Shown here piece by piece: positions 1 through 7,969 of a stretch of DNA of 57,300 nt. The number at the start of each line of letters is the position of its first letter. Positions within the stretch are counted from its first letter, which is position 1. Location: contig CABRYP010000011.1 of NCBI GenBank assembly GCA_902475245.1, positions 1 through 57,300 on the forward strand, given 5' to 3'. The position numbers and the translations under genes were made by a program. Below the pieces are notes generated by a model. It saw only the letters and a program-made list of their open reading frames with translations, searched no databases and had not been told where the DNA came from. This stretch comes from an uncultured Collinsella sp. GTDB lineage: Bacteria; Actinomycetota; Coriobacteriia; Coriobacteriales; Coriobacteriaceae.

Positions 1-1
1 C

Positions 2-826
2 TTCGTTAAACGGGCGCTAGGGCGCCGCCCTTACACCAACATTTTCGACGCGATCAACGAGGCTCCCAAGTCGACAGCCGAAGAAGCCGCTAACCTATCC
101 GAAACGTCTGCGTTCCAAAACAGCGATGTCTTTGGCGACGAGGCTGAGGACGATCAGCCCGAAGAGCCCACAGAACAGGACGCTGCCGAGGCGGCATCGG
201 AGCCCGAGGTACCGCAGCCTGCCATCTCGCTCACGGTCGTCTATGACCCCGAGAACGCCAACGCCGGCATCACCACCATGGCATCCACGCCCATCGAGGC
301 AAAGTCGAGCGTCGAGAACGAGAACGCGACGCAGGCTGAGGTTGAAACTGCCGCTGCAGACGCGCCCGTCACCGTGGAGCCCGCAGATTCCACGACCAAG
401 CCGGACTCGACGCCGGGGCCCGCGACCGTCATCGAGTCCGTGCCCACCGCTGCTTGCGACCAAATTCCCGGACCGGCACCGGCTTCGGCACCCGCAGCAG
501 CCCCAACCCCCGCACCTGCAGCGCCCGCCATCCCCAAGGACTTCCCCGTCGATTTCACAACCGAGATCTTCTGCCCCGGCCCGCTTCTGCACCAGCTGTC
601 AACCTATCTCCCCTACGGCGCCGACACCCTCGGCATCGTCGGCGAGTACTACTGGATCGCCCGCGAGCGCGGTACCATCGAGGTCGCGCGAAACCGCGCA
701 AGCTTCCCCCTGCGCTACACGCAGGCCGGCGAGCGCCGCGAGGTTACCGTGCGCATCCGCCGCAACACCACCGGCGGTCTCGGAGCCGCCTGGACCATCG
801 ATAAAGTCGAGCCTTCTACCAAGTAA
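2..826 (+). CDS. C-terminal part of a Pro/Ala/Glu-rich protein (5' truncated)
   Basis: The reading frame is open from the window edge to a TAA at 824-826, so the start lies upstream. The visible 274 residues consist of a short basic segment (FVKRALGRR), a long acidic and then Pro/Ala-rich low-complexity linker, and a compact C-terminal domain of about 85 residues beginning near PKDFPVDFTTEIFC and ending TIDKVEPSTK. I do not recognise the terminal domain. The linker suggests a tether between a globular or membrane N-terminus and this domain. Function unknown; the frame itself is well supported by codon use and the terminator that follows. Confidence 0.7.
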   Translation, partial: FVKRALGRRPYTNIFDAINEAPKSTAEEAANLSETSAFQNSDVFGDEAEDDQPEEPTEQDAAEAASEPEVPQPAISLTVVYDPENANAGITTMASTPIEAKSSVENENATQAEVETAAADAPVTVEPADSTTKPDSTPGPATVIESVPTAACDQIPGPAPASAPAAAPTPAPAAPAIPKDFPVDFTTEIFCPGPLLHQLSTYLPYGADTLGIVGEYYWIARERGTIEVARNRASFPLRYTQAGERREVTVRIRRNTTGGLGAAWTIDKVEPSTK

Positions 827-828
827 CA

Positions 829-866
829 AAAAGGGACGATAGCCCTCAAGGTTATCGTCCCTTTCT
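829..866. terminator. Bidirectional intrinsic terminator
   Basis: Perfect 11-bp stem (AAGGGACGATA at 831-841 with its complement at 853-863), A-rich on the left and T-rich on the right. It lies between the converging upstream gene and ettA. Confidence 0.8.
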
Positions 867-887
867 CGTTAGGCCACCTGAGCTCGA

Positions 888-2567
888 CTAATCGCGCGTG
901 AGCTTGCGGTGGATACGATGCGGCTGGGCTGCGTCCTCGCCCAGGCGCTCGATTCGGTTGGCCTGATAGGCCTCGAAGTTGCCCTCGAACCAATACCAGT
1001 TGCCCGGATTCTCGTCGGTGCCCTCCCACGCCAGAATGTGCGTGGCGACGCGGTCCAGGAACATACGGTCGTGGCTAATGACCACCGAGCAGCCCGGGAA
1101 CTCGAGCAGCGCCGCTTCGAGCGAGGACAGCGTCTCGACGTCGAGGTCGTTCGTGGGCTCGTCGAGAAGCAGCAGGTTGCCGCCCTGCTTGAGCGTGAGT
1201 GCCAAGTTCAGACGGTTGCGCTCGCCACCGGATAGTACGCCAGCGCGCTTCTGCTGGTCCTGGCCCTTAAAGCCAAAGCTCGCCACATAAGCGCGGCTCG
1301 GAACCTCAGTCTCGCCGACCATCATGTGGTCCAGGCCATCCGAGACGACCTCCCACAGGTTCTTATCGGAGTCGATACCGGAACGGTTCTGGTCGACGTA
1401 AGAAATCTTGACGGTCTCGCCCACCTCGAGCTCACCCGAAGTCAGCGGCTCCAGACCAACAATCGTCTTAAAGAGCGTAGTCTTGCCCACGCCGTTGGGG
1501 CCGATGACGCCCACGATGCCGTTACGCGGCAGGGTGAACGAAAGGTCATCGATGAGCACGCGACCGTCGAACTCCTTGTGCAGGTGATGGGCCTCGAGCA
1601 CCTTATTGCCCAGACGCGGGCCGACAGGGATGCGAATGTCAGTCCAGTCGAGCTTCTGGCTAGCGCGCGCCTCAGCCTCCATCTCCTCGTAGCGGGCCAG
1701 ACGGGCCTTGTTCTTGGCCTGACGGGCCTTGGGCGAGCTGCGCACCCACTCGAGCTCGGCCTCCATGCGCTTGGCGAGCTTGGCGTCGCGGTTGCCCTGT
1801 GCCTCGATACGGGCGGCCTTGGTCTCCAGATACGTGGAGTAGTTGCCCTTGTAGGGATAAAGGTGGCCGCGGTCGACCTCGCAGATCCACTCGGCAACGT
1901 TGTCCAGGAAGTAGCGATCGTGTGTGACGGCAAGCACCGCGCCCTGGTAGTTGTGCAGGAAGTGCTCGAGCCACAGGATCGACTCGGCGTCCAGGTGGTT
2001 CGTGGGCTCGTCGAGCAGCAGCAGGTCGGGAGCCTCGAGCAGCAGCTTGCACAGGGCCACGCGGCGGCGCTCGCCGCCGGAAAGTACGTTGACCGGCATG
2101 TCGGAATCGGGCAGCTGCAGGGCGTCCATGGCCTGGCCGAGCTTGGAATCGATATCCCAGCCGTCGGCGGCGTCGATCTCGTCCTGGAGCTTGCCCATCT
2201 CGGCCATGAGGGCGTCCATGTCGCAATCCGGGTCGCACATCTCCTCGCCGATCTTATTGAAGCGATCGACCTTGGCGATCATGTCGCCAAATGCCATGCG
2301 CACGTTCTCGATGACGGTCTTGTCGTCGTCGAGCGGCGGCTCCTGCTGCAGGATACCCACGGTGTAGCCGGGGGTGAGCCTGGCATCGCCGTTGGAGACC
2401 TCCTCGATGCCGGCCATGATCTTGAGCAGGGTCGACTTGCCCATACCGTTGGGGCCCACGACGCCGATCTTGGCACCGGGGTAGAAGCTCAGGGTCACGT
2501 CGTCAAGGATCACCTTGTCGCCATGGGCTTTACGAGCCTGATACATCTGGTAGATAAACTCTGCCAT
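888..2567 (-). CDS. ettA: Energy-dependent translational throttle protein EttA (ABC-F ATPase)
   Basis: A 559-residue soluble ABC-F protein with two ATPase domains and no membrane segment. The first Walker A is GPNGMGKST (residues 38-46) and the second GPNGVGKTT; LSGGE signatures occur in both halves and LLLLDEPTNHLD marks the first Walker B. A basic linker rich in ARQAKNKARLARYEE separates the halves. E. coli EttA (555 residues) binds the ribosomal E site and gates early elongation according to ATP/ADP; length and the start MAEFIYQM agree with that subfamily rather than with antibiotic-resistance ABC-Fs. It stands alone, ending against a bidirectional terminator. Confidence 0.93.
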   Translation of the reverse strand: MAEFIYQMYQARKAHGDKVILDDVTLSFYPGAKIGVVGPNGMGKSTLLKIMAGIEEVSNGDARLTPGYTVGILQQEPPLDDDKTVIENVRMAFGDMIAKVDRFNKIGEEMCDPDCDMDALMAEMGKLQDEIDAADGWDIDSKLGQAMDALQLPDSDMPVNVLSGGERRRVALCKLLLEAPDLLLLDEPTNHLDAESILWLEHFLHNYQGAVLAVTHDRYFLDNVAEWICEVDRGHLYPYKGNYSTYLETKAARIEAQGNRDAKLAKRMEAELEWVRSSPKARQAKNKARLARYEEMEAEARASQKLDWTDIRIPVGPRLGNKVLEAHHLHKEFDGRVLIDDLSFTLPRNGIVGVIGPNGVGKTTLFKTIVGLEPLTSGELEVGETVKISYVDQNRSGIDSDKNLWEVVSDGLDHMMVGETEVPSRAYVASFGFKGQDQQKRAGVLSGGERNRLNLALTLKQGGNLLLLDEPTNDLDVETLSSLEAALLEFPGCSVVISHDRMFLDRVATHILAWEGTDENPGNWYWFEGNFEAYQANRIERLGEDAAQPHRIHRKLTRD

Positions 2568-2751
2568 TTGCCTGTTTTATCCTTTCTACCTGTTGTTTCC
2601 CTATTCTTGTTTCGCTTTAGTGGAAACGAAATGAGAAAACCAGCTCTGAAACTTAACGAAAAAGGGGCATGGTTGCCCACACCCCCTAATACTACCTGGG
2701 AAAAGTCCCCCTTAACACACTATGAACTGCGTACGCTAGTTTTCCGCAACC

Positions 2752-3456
2752 TTAACGAGCGGCTCGCTGCGATTTGCGCCACAGCAGATACGAGTAGACG
2801 TAGACGGCTCCAACCGAACCAAACGCCAGAACCGCAATCACCGCGGCGACGACTTCACTCGAAAGCACGCTGCCTGCCACGCCCATCACAATCAGGCCAA
2901 AGCCCAGCACCATAAAGCAGGCACCGCCAAAGCGCTGCGTACGGCGCCAGTTCTCGGGATTGGCAAGCGCCCAAGGCGTCTTGATACCGAGCGTATAGTT
3001 CTGCTTCACACGCGGCAAGTAGTTGCCTACGCCGATGAACAGCAAACCGACAACACCGGAAATCAGCACGTTGACCGAACCGACCGCCGGCACCACGCCC
3101 CAGACCGTAAGCTCTCCCAGCCAGCTTATGGCGCACATGAACAAGGTGAAGGCGATTACGAAGCCCTGATAGAACTTGCCCGAGGTTCGATATGCCTCAC
3201 CTTTGGGATCGATGCGCGGCACCACGCAGAACATTGCGAGAAGCACCAGAGGCAGCACGCCGAGCGCGGAGGCCATCCAGCTGGGACCCCAACCGTCGAC
3301 GGCGCCGTTCGCGCCCCAGTGCGTGGGAATCTGCCCAGGCAAGCTCGGCATCACCATGAGATGCGCTACGACATTGGCGACGCACAGAGCGACCAGCGCA
3401 ATCCACACGCGCGACGATACCCCCGTGGGGTGAATGCCCTTGTTTTCGTTATTCAT
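2752..3456 (-). CDS. sdpI: SdpI/DUF1648-family integral membrane protein
   Basis: About 234 residues and six hydrophobic segments. The N-terminal part carries the DUF1648 motif (LPGQIPTHWGANGAVDGWG) and the C-terminal part the SdpI signature (VGNYLPRVKQNYTLGIKTPWAL, NWRRTQRFGG). In Bacillus subtilis SdpI gives immunity to the SdpC killing factor and sequesters SdpR at the membrane. The ATG at 3456 follows an AAGG Shine-Dalgarno site and overlaps the sdpR stop by 8 nt, so the two are translationally coupled; a GTG at 3465 is an alternative start. No SdpC-like toxin gene is visible nearby. Confidence 0.85.
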   Translation of the reverse strand: MNNENKGIHPTGVSSRVWIALVALCVANVVAHLMVMPSLPGQIPTHWGANGAVDGWGPSWMASALGVLPLVLLAMFCVVPRIDPKGEAYRTSGKFYQGFVIAFTLFMCAISWLGELTVWGVVPAVGSVNVLISGVVGLLFIGVGNYLPRVKQNYTLGIKTPWALANPENWRRTQRFGGACFMVLGFGLIVMGVAGSVLSSEVVAAVIAVLAFGSVGAVYVYSYLLWRKSQRAAR

Positions 3457-3727
3457 CCTTATCACCTTCCGTGTTTGTAAAGCCCATAAACCAACCGATC
3501 AAGTCCTGCATGACGGTAGTGTTTAAGCTGTATACGATGTTTTGACCATGACGTTCGTCGGTTACCAACCCGGCGTTTTTGAGCGTCGCCAAGTGATGGC
3601 TCAGCGACGGCTTACTGATATCGAAATGCTCGGCAAGCTCCCCCGCCGTGCAATTGCCCTCGCGCAGCAACTCCAAAATGCGCCGTCGCGTTGGATCGGC
3701 AAGCGCCTTAAAACCCTCTCCCGGCAT
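3449..3727 (-). CDS. sdpR: ArsR-family autorepressor SdpR
   Basis: 92 residues from the ATG at 3727, preceded by AAAGGGGG; an in-frame ATG pair 18 nt upstream is less well placed. It is a single winged-helix domain: FKALADPTRRRILELL, then the recognition helix ISKPSLSHHLATLKNAGLV, then YSLNTTVMQDLIGW. No Cys-based metal site of ArsR/SmtB type is present, matching B. subtilis SdpR (about 90 residues). It is the first gene of a two-gene operon with sdpI and probably represses its own promoter at 3762-3791. Confidence 0.88.
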   Translation of the reverse strand: MPGEGFKALADPTRRRILELLREGNCTAGELAEHFDISKPSLSHHLATLKNAGLVTDERHGQNIVYSLNTTVMQDLIGWFMGFTNTEGDKDE

Positions 3728-3761
3728 AAGACCCCCTTTCATCATCTCTCATGACGCGCAC

Positions 3762-3791
3762 ACTATACTCGATATTTAGATGTTTGTCTAA
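3762..3791 (-). promoter_or_regulatory. sdpRI promoter with embedded operator palindrome
   Basis: On the minus strand TAGACA (3785-3790) and TATAGT (3762-3767) are separated by exactly 17 nt. The palindrome TTAGA-N6-TCTAA (3776-3791) covers the -35 box, as expected for an ArsR-type autorepressor site. Confidence 0.65.
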
Positions 3792-3813
3792 CTATCTAAT
3801 ACAGGAACATCTA

Positions 3814-3842
3814 TAGAACATTCGTTCGTATTTAGCTACAAT
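3814..3842 (+). promoter_or_regulatory. LexA-type SOS box and promoter of the micropeptide gene
   Basis: AGAACATTCGTTCG at 3815-3828 matches the Gram-positive/actinobacterial LexA consensus CGAAC-N4-GTTCG at 9 of 10 fixed positions. A -10 TACAAT lies at 3837-3842, so the box occupies the -35 region. Transcription would start near 3849. Similar boxes precede the polymerase gene at 19884-19914. Confidence 0.6.
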
Positions 3843-3847
3843 GGAGG

Positions 3848-4073
3848 TTGAAGCAGATGGGCCAGCTCCCTCTACCCGAGAAGGAGATGGACTATGAGTA
3901 TTGACGATGTCCTGACGTTGTTATTGCTTGTAATCGCGGCTGTGGAGCTCGGCATCCACATTGGAGGTCGAATGAAATAGCCGCCCCCGCGTAATGCGAA
4001 GACGGCCACTTCTCACGCCATAAACGTGTTTCGGAGTTGGCCAACCCGCTGCAACGGGTGCCATCTGCTTCAA
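3848..4073. repeat. Long-range inverted repeat flanking the micropeptide ORF
   Basis: A perfect 13-bp arm TTGAAGCAGATGG at 3848-3860 pairs with 4061-4073. Allowing G-U pairs the match grows to 17 bp (3844-3860 with 4061-4077). In the transcript this would join the 5' end to the 3' region. A further imperfect hairpin lies at 4004-4042. Confidence 0.7.
3894..3980 (+). CDS. 28-residue hydrophobic peptide (candidate SOS-induced type I toxin)
   Basis: ATG at 3894 follows AAGGAG (3881-3886) with 7-nt spacing and ends at TAG 3978-3980. The peptide has an acidic N-terminus (MSIDD), one membrane-length stretch (VLTLLLLVIAAVELGI) and a basic tail (GGRMK). Size, single membrane segment and charge pattern resemble TisB and other type I toxin peptides, but I claim no homology. 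It lies behind a LexA-type box; its leader and 3' region are complementary, and a promoter on the opposite strand (4073-4101) points back at it. It could instead be a small membrane peptide of another kind. Confidence 0.6.
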   Translation: MSIDDVLTLLLLVIAAVELGIHIGGRMK

Positions 4074-4101
4074 TCTTATGCGAATCCCGATCCCATTTCA
4101 A
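4073..4101 (-). promoter_or_regulatory. Convergent promoter, candidate antisense RNA start
   Basis: On the minus strand TTGAAA (4096-4101), 17-nt spacer, TAAGAT (4073-4078). Transcription would begin near 4066 and run towards the micropeptide stop, overlapping its mRNA 3' region. No minus-strand ORF is served by it before sdpI/sdpR, so a small RNA is the simplest reading. Its 3' end is not defined. Confidence 0.45.
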
Positions 4102-4186
4102 CAAGCCCAAGGGCTCAAATGGAATCGCAATAATACCTATAATGGCGATAGCTAAAACACGACCGACTCCCCATCGGAGGATATCT

Positions 4187-4984
4187 ATGACCGAAACCAC
4201 AGCCGCAGCCGCCATCGAGACACGCGACACCAAGCTCGAGATTATCATGGGCCGCGAGGCACTCGATAAGCTCGCCGGTGCTACGGTGCTAGTGCTCGGC
4301 TGCGGAGGCGTGGGCTCCAACTGCTGCGAGGCACTCGCCCGCGGCGGCATTGGTCATTTCGTCATTCTGGATAAGGACATCATCGCGCCCAGCAATATCA
4401 ATCGCCAGGCCATCGCCTTTCACAGCACCGTCGGCAAGCGCAAGGTTGACGTGATGGAGGCCATGATCCACGACATCAATCCCGCCGCCACCGTCATCAA
4501 GCGCACCGAATACTTGCTGAGCGACAACATCGATGATTTCTTCGCGAGCGTTTTGGAGCAGACGGACGGCAAGCTCGACTACGTCGTCGACGCCATCGAC
4601 ACCATCTCGGCCAAGCTCACCATTGCCAAATATGCTCAGGACCACGACATTCGTTTGGTTAGCTCCATGGGCGGGGCCAACAAGCTCCATCCCGAGTGCC
4701 TCCGCTTTGCCGACATTTTCGATACGGTACGTGACCCCATGAGCCGCATCATGCGCAAAGAATGCAAGAAGCGCGGAATCAAGAGCCTGCATGTACTGTT
4801 TAGCTGCGAGGAATCGGTTAAGACACAGCCCCGCGATCCTTCCAACATCCACGAGCGCACCGAGCTGGGAACCGCCAGCTTTATGCCGCCCATCATGGGT
4901 CAGATGATCGCCGGCGAGGTTATCCGCCAGATCAGCGGTCGCGGCATCGAGCGCGTGCGCGCCGATGGCCAGCGCCTAGACTAG
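4187..4984 (+). CDS. tcdA: tRNA threonylcarbamoyladenosine dehydratase (TcdA/CsdL, ThiF family)
   Basis: 265 residues from the ATG at 4187 (CGGAGG just upstream; -10 TATAAT at 4138-4143). It is an E1-like adenylating enzyme that cyclises t6A37 in tRNAs to ct6A using ATP. The nucleotide-binding glycine motif VLVLGCGGVGSNCCEALARGG is followed by DKDIIAPSNINRQ and the SSMGGANKLHPE segment typical of TcdA. Thiamine or molybdopterin ThiF/MoeB paralogues usually carry CxxC zinc pairs, which I do not see. A TatD-family gene follows after 14 nt, so they probably form an operon. Confidence 0.88.
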   Translation: MTETTAAAAIETRDTKLEIIMGREALDKLAGATVLVLGCGGVGSNCCEALARGGIGHFVILDKDIIAPSNINRQAIAFHSTVGKRKVDVMEAMIHDINPAATVIKRTEYLLSDNIDDFFASVLEQTDGKLDYVVDAIDTISAKLTIAKYAQDHDIRLVSSMGGANKLHPECLRFADIFDTVRDPMSRIMRKECKKRGIKSLHVLFSCEESVKTQPRDPSNIHERTELGTASFMPPIMGQMIAGEVIRQISGRGIERVRADGQRLD

Positions 4985-4998
4985 CGGAGCGCACCGAG

Positions 4999-5781
4999 AT
5001 GGAGCCCCGGTTATTTGATGCACACTGCCATCTTGATTTAATGGCCCACCCGGACGCCGTTGCCGATGAGGCAACGGCGCTGGGCTTGGGTCTATTTGAT
5101 TGCGGCGTCGATCCACGCGACTTTTCGGCCGCAAACGAGCGCGCTCGTCGCCACCCGGGCATCATCGCCGGCGTTGGGCTTCACCCCTGGTGGCTCGCCG
5201 ATGGCCACTGCGGTTTTGCCGAAGTCAATCTGCTTTGCGAAGTTGCTGCCCAAGAACGCTACATCGGCGAAGTCGGACTCGACTTTTCCGCGCGCTTTGC
5301 TGGAAGTGAGCCGCTACAAATACAGGCACTTAACCGGCTCTGCGATGCGCTCGTGCAGCATCCTCTTACCGGGCGCGTGATATCAATTCACGCCGTTCGT
5401 TCGGCAGGAGCCGTACTGGACGTCCTCGAATCGCATGGACTACTCATCCCAAACCCCGACTCCCCCGCTATCATCTTCCACTGGTTTAGCGGCACTTCGG
5501 ACGAACTCACCCGCGCGCGTAATGCGGGCTGCTATTTTTCCGTCAACGAACGCATGCTCGCGACCAAGCGCGGTCGCGAATACGCACGACAGATTCCACT
5601 CGACCGCCTACTGCTCGAGACCGATGCGCCGGCCGAGCCAAACACAGAAACAAGCACGCAGTCGCTCATCAGGTCGCTCACAAGGACCTCAGAACGCATC
5701 ACCTCGCTCAAAAACTGCAACGCAAAGCGCATCGAGTCGATAGTTTTAACAAATGCGCGCTCTGTTTTTGACCTTCGCTAA
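4999..5781 (+). CDS. TatD-family metal-dependent hydrolase
   Basis: 260 residues, TIM-barrel amidohydrolase fold. Metal-ligand motifs of the TatD family are present in order: DAHCHLD (residues 7-13), GEVGLDF, the barrel histidines in ISIHAVRSA and IFHWFSG, and LLLETDAPAEP. TatD proteins are 3'-5' DNA/RNA exonucleases linked to DNA repair and RNA turnover. The protein is divergent in its C-terminal third, so the exact substrate is uncertain. Gap to tcdA is 14 nt. Confidence 0.82.
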   Translation: MEPRLFDAHCHLDLMAHPDAVADEATALGLGLFDCGVDPRDFSAANERARRHPGIIAGVGLHPWWLADGHCGFAEVNLLCEVAAQERYIGEVGLDFSARFAGSEPLQIQALNRLCDALVQHPLTGRVISIHAVRSAGAVLDVLESHGLLIPNPDSPAIIFHWFSGTSDELTRARNAGCYFSVNERMLATKRGREYARQIPLDRLLLETDAPAEPNTETSTQSLIRSLTRTSERITSLKNCNAKRIESIVLTNARSVFDLR

Positions 5782-5786
5782 CCCCT

Positions 5787-6019
5787 GGTGTGCAAAAAAT
5801 GCCAAATATGAGTACTGCTACCGGAATGGATACATTTCTTTTAACTTTCCAACCGCCAGAATAATCTTCGATTGTCCGCTAATTAAAGCTTTTACAGTCA
5901 TTCATCCTGCGTTTTCGCAAATCTTAAACCCCTCCAGACGCTCAAATCACGTCTGAAGGGGTTGATTTTGCTGCGACTAAATTAGTCACAGTACTCATAT
6001 TTGGCATTTTTTGCACACC
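5787..6019. repeat. 233-bp element with perfect 31-bp inverted ends
   Basis: The left arm (5787-5817, starting GGTGTGCAAAAAATGCC) is the exact complement of the right arm (5989-6019). Inside lie a terminator hairpin (5926-5963) and a small palindrome GACTAA-A-TTAGTC (5975-5987). There is no credible ORF. It could be a miniature transposable element or two copies of a regulatory or terminator motif placed head to head. Confidence 0.75.
5926..5969 (+). terminator. Terminator downstream of the tatD gene
   Basis: A stem of about 14 bp with one mismatch (AACCCCTCCAGACG with CGTCTGAAGGGGTT) around a 9-nt loop, followed by GATTTTG. It lies inside the inverted-repeat element. Confidence 0.65.
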
Positions 6020-6020
6020 G

Positions 6021-6054
6021 GGTCCCGAGGAGGCGCCTGCACCTCCCCGGGACC
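6021..6054 (-). terminator. Hairpin at the 3' end of the frl-like operon
   Basis: GGTCCCG-bulge-GGAGG pairs with CCTCC-bulge-CGGGACC, directly after the last stop codon of the operon. No T-run follows on the minus strand, so it may stabilise the 3' end rather than terminate alone. Confidence 0.45.
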
Positions 6055-6060
6055 GCTCGG

Positions 6061-6924
6061 CTATTCGACGATTGGTGCTCCGTGGCCCCAAGAACCTTCC
6101 ATGCCGCACACGGTCGAGGCAAACCCGGCAGCAAAGTCGAGCGCGCGCTCGATGGCCTCGGCGCCATCTTCACCACGCTTGGCGGAATCGAGATAGCACA
6201 TCAAAAACGAGGTAAGGAACGAGTCGCCCGCCCCCATGGTGTCCTTCATGTCCGTTACCGGTTTAGCCAGCTGGCGGTAATAACGCTCGCCGTCGTAAGC
6301 AATGCAGCCCTCGGCGCCCGCCGTAGCCGACACAAAACGCGGACCCAAGCCCTTCACCCATGCCAGACGCTCGCGGATCTCGTCCTCACTCGCGGCATCC
6401 GCCGCACTAAAGAAAGCGAAATCGACGTAGGGCGCAATCTGCTCGTAGTACTCGTCGGTAGAGTCGTCCGAAAAGTCAAAAGAGACCGTGACGCCCGCAG
6501 CCTTCAACTTGGGCAGCTCGCGCTCGGTAAAGCAATAGTTGCCCGAATGAACCACATCGAACTGCTTCATGTACGCAAGGTCAAAGCGATCGAGGACATA
6601 GCGCGCATCGCCACGGATACCGCCCTCGTTGGAGCCAAGGAAGACACGGTCACCGTCAACGACGGTCACGCGAGCCGCTCCGTTCTCGCCAATCATCTGC
6701 TCGCACTTGTCAAGCTCGATACCCTCATCCTCGAGGCTTGCAATGACATGCTCGGCAGCGGCATCATTGCCAAAAATGCCCATGTATGCAGAGCGTGCGG
6801 CACCGCATTTCTTGGCATAAACGGCGAAGTTAACCGCGTTACCGCCAGGATACATGGTGTGGATATGCTCGTAGCGATCGACGACGTTGTCGCCAAATCC
6901 GAGCGCGTTAACGTTAAATGCCAT
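6061..6924 (-). CDS. frlD: PfkB-family sugar kinase, fructoselysine 6-kinase-like (FrlD)
   Basis: 287 residues, ribokinase fold. The N-terminal PGGNAVNFAVYAKKCG carries the substrate-binding glycines, and DTMGAGDSF near the C-terminus holds the catalytic Asp and the anion hole. In E. coli FrlD phosphorylates fructoselysine at O6 before deglycation. The assignment rests on family plus the FrlB-like and FrlC-like genes directly upstream; the amino-acid part of the substrate is not determined by the sequence. Last gene of the operon, 14 nt after frlB. Confidence 0.75.
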   Translation of the reverse strand: MAFNVNALGFGDNVVDRYEHIHTMYPGGNAVNFAVYAKKCGAARSAYMGIFGNDAAAEHVIASLEDEGIELDKCEQMIGENGAARVTVVDGDRVFLGSNEGGIRGDARYVLDRFDLAYMKQFDVVHSGNYCFTERELPKLKAAGVTVSFDFSDDSTDEYYEQIAPYVDFAFFSAADAASEDEIRERLAWVKGLGPRFVSATAGAEGCIAYDGERYYRQLAKPVTDMKDTMGAGDSFLTSFLMCYLDSAKRGEDGAEAIERALDFAAGFASTVCGMEGSWGHGAPIVE

Positions 6925-6938
6925 GGCCTTTGTCCCTT

Positions 6939-7907
6939 CTAGTACTCGACGACGCCCATATAGCGACGGAAATCGGGATCGTGATCAAACACCTTGCCGC
7001 GTGCAGCACGCAGCTCGCAGTTCATGGCGTAGAACAGCACCGGGTCCAGATAGGCACGGACGCTCGCCGGCACGGCTTCCATACCGTACTCCTTGGCATC
7101 GAGCACCATCAGCGTATCGGTATGCGTCTTAAGGAACGCCAGGGCGCGCTCGTCCATAGCACGGCACTCGCTGGAACCCATCTGTAGGAAGTAAAAAACG
7201 CCATCCTGAGTAGCCTCGAAGGGGCCATGGAAGTACTCGGCAGAGTGGATGTAGCTGCAGTGCTGCCACTGCATCTCCATAAGAGAGCAGATAGCGAAAC
7301 CGTAGGTCTGGCTAAAGTTGGGACCGCTGCCCAGAATATAGAAGAACTCGTGCTCCTGGCAAAGCTTGGCAAAGCGATCGCCCAGCTCGGCATTTACCTT
7401 CTCACGTGCCGGGGGAAGAATTTTATCCATCTCGGCGATACCGGCATACATGTCGGCAAGATCGGCGTAGCCCTCCTGCTGATCGAGCAGCTCTGCCGCA
7501 AGCGACAGCGAAATGCCAGCGGGGACCTCGGCCTGCGGCACACCCTCGCCCCATGGGTAGACCCACGTGGTCCACTTGCCGGAGTCGATCTTGGATCCAG
7601 CGTTGTCGGTCTGGGCGATCACCGTAGCGCCGGCGGCAAGGGCAATCTCGCAGCCCTCGACGACCTCCGGGGTATTGCCACTGTGGCTGCAAGCGATGAC
7701 CAGGGACTTCTCGCCCAGACGACGCGGACGCATAATGTCGAATTCACGTGCGGTATAGATATACGAAGTGAAGGTGGTTGCCTCGCGCTGCAGAAGCTCA
7801 TGAGCCGGGATCAAATCGATCATGGAGCCACCGCAAGCAATCCAGTAGACGCTGTCGAACTTGCCCTTCTCGGCAATTGCCTCTTTGATCAGATCGTGTG
7901 CGTTCAT
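6939..7907 (-). CDS. frlB: SIS-domain sugar-phosphate deglycase, FrlB-like
   Basis: 322 residues from the ATG at 7907 (AAGGA upstream); a longer frame to 7940 lacks a ribosome site. Two SIS halves are visible: the first with WIACGGSMIDL and ACSHSGNTPEVVE, the second with YILGSGPN and the segment HSAEYFHGPFEAT that matches the SGEFRHGP region of FrlB/FraB enzymes. The protein ends GVVEY, close to the GLVEY end of E. coli FrlB. The family cleaves 6-phosphofructose-amino acids to glucose 6-phosphate plus the free amino acid. Confidence 0.8.
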   Translation of the reverse strand: MNAHDLIKEAIAEKGKFDSVYWIACGGSMIDLIPAHELLQREATTFTSYIYTAREFDIMRPRRLGEKSLVIACSHSGNTPEVVEGCEIALAAGATVIAQTDNAGSKIDSGKWTTWVYPWGEGVPQAEVPAGISLSLAAELLDQQEGYADLADMYAGIAEMDKILPPAREKVNAELGDRFAKLCQEHEFFYILGSGPNFSQTYGFAICSLMEMQWQHCSYIHSAEYFHGPFEATQDGVFYFLQMGSSECRAMDERALAFLKTHTDTLMVLDAKEYGMEAVPASVRAYLDPVLFYAMNCELRAARGKVFDHDPDFRRYMGVVEY

Positions 7908-7969
7908 ATCCAGTTCCTTTCTTGTTTGGCCCGCAATCAATGACGTTGGTTGCGTGGCCGATGGTTGTT

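Noticed and set aside
1326..2915. 529-codon open frame opposite ettA
   Set aside because: It is the antisense shadow of a clear ABC-F gene; long opposite-strand frames are expected in GC-rich DNA.
3814..4101. Reading the micropeptide region as a simple leader of tcdA
   Set aside because: tcdA has its own TATAAT at 4138-4143 and a Shine-Dalgarno site at 4175-4180; the LexA box and the ORF with its own ribosome site are not explained by a leader.
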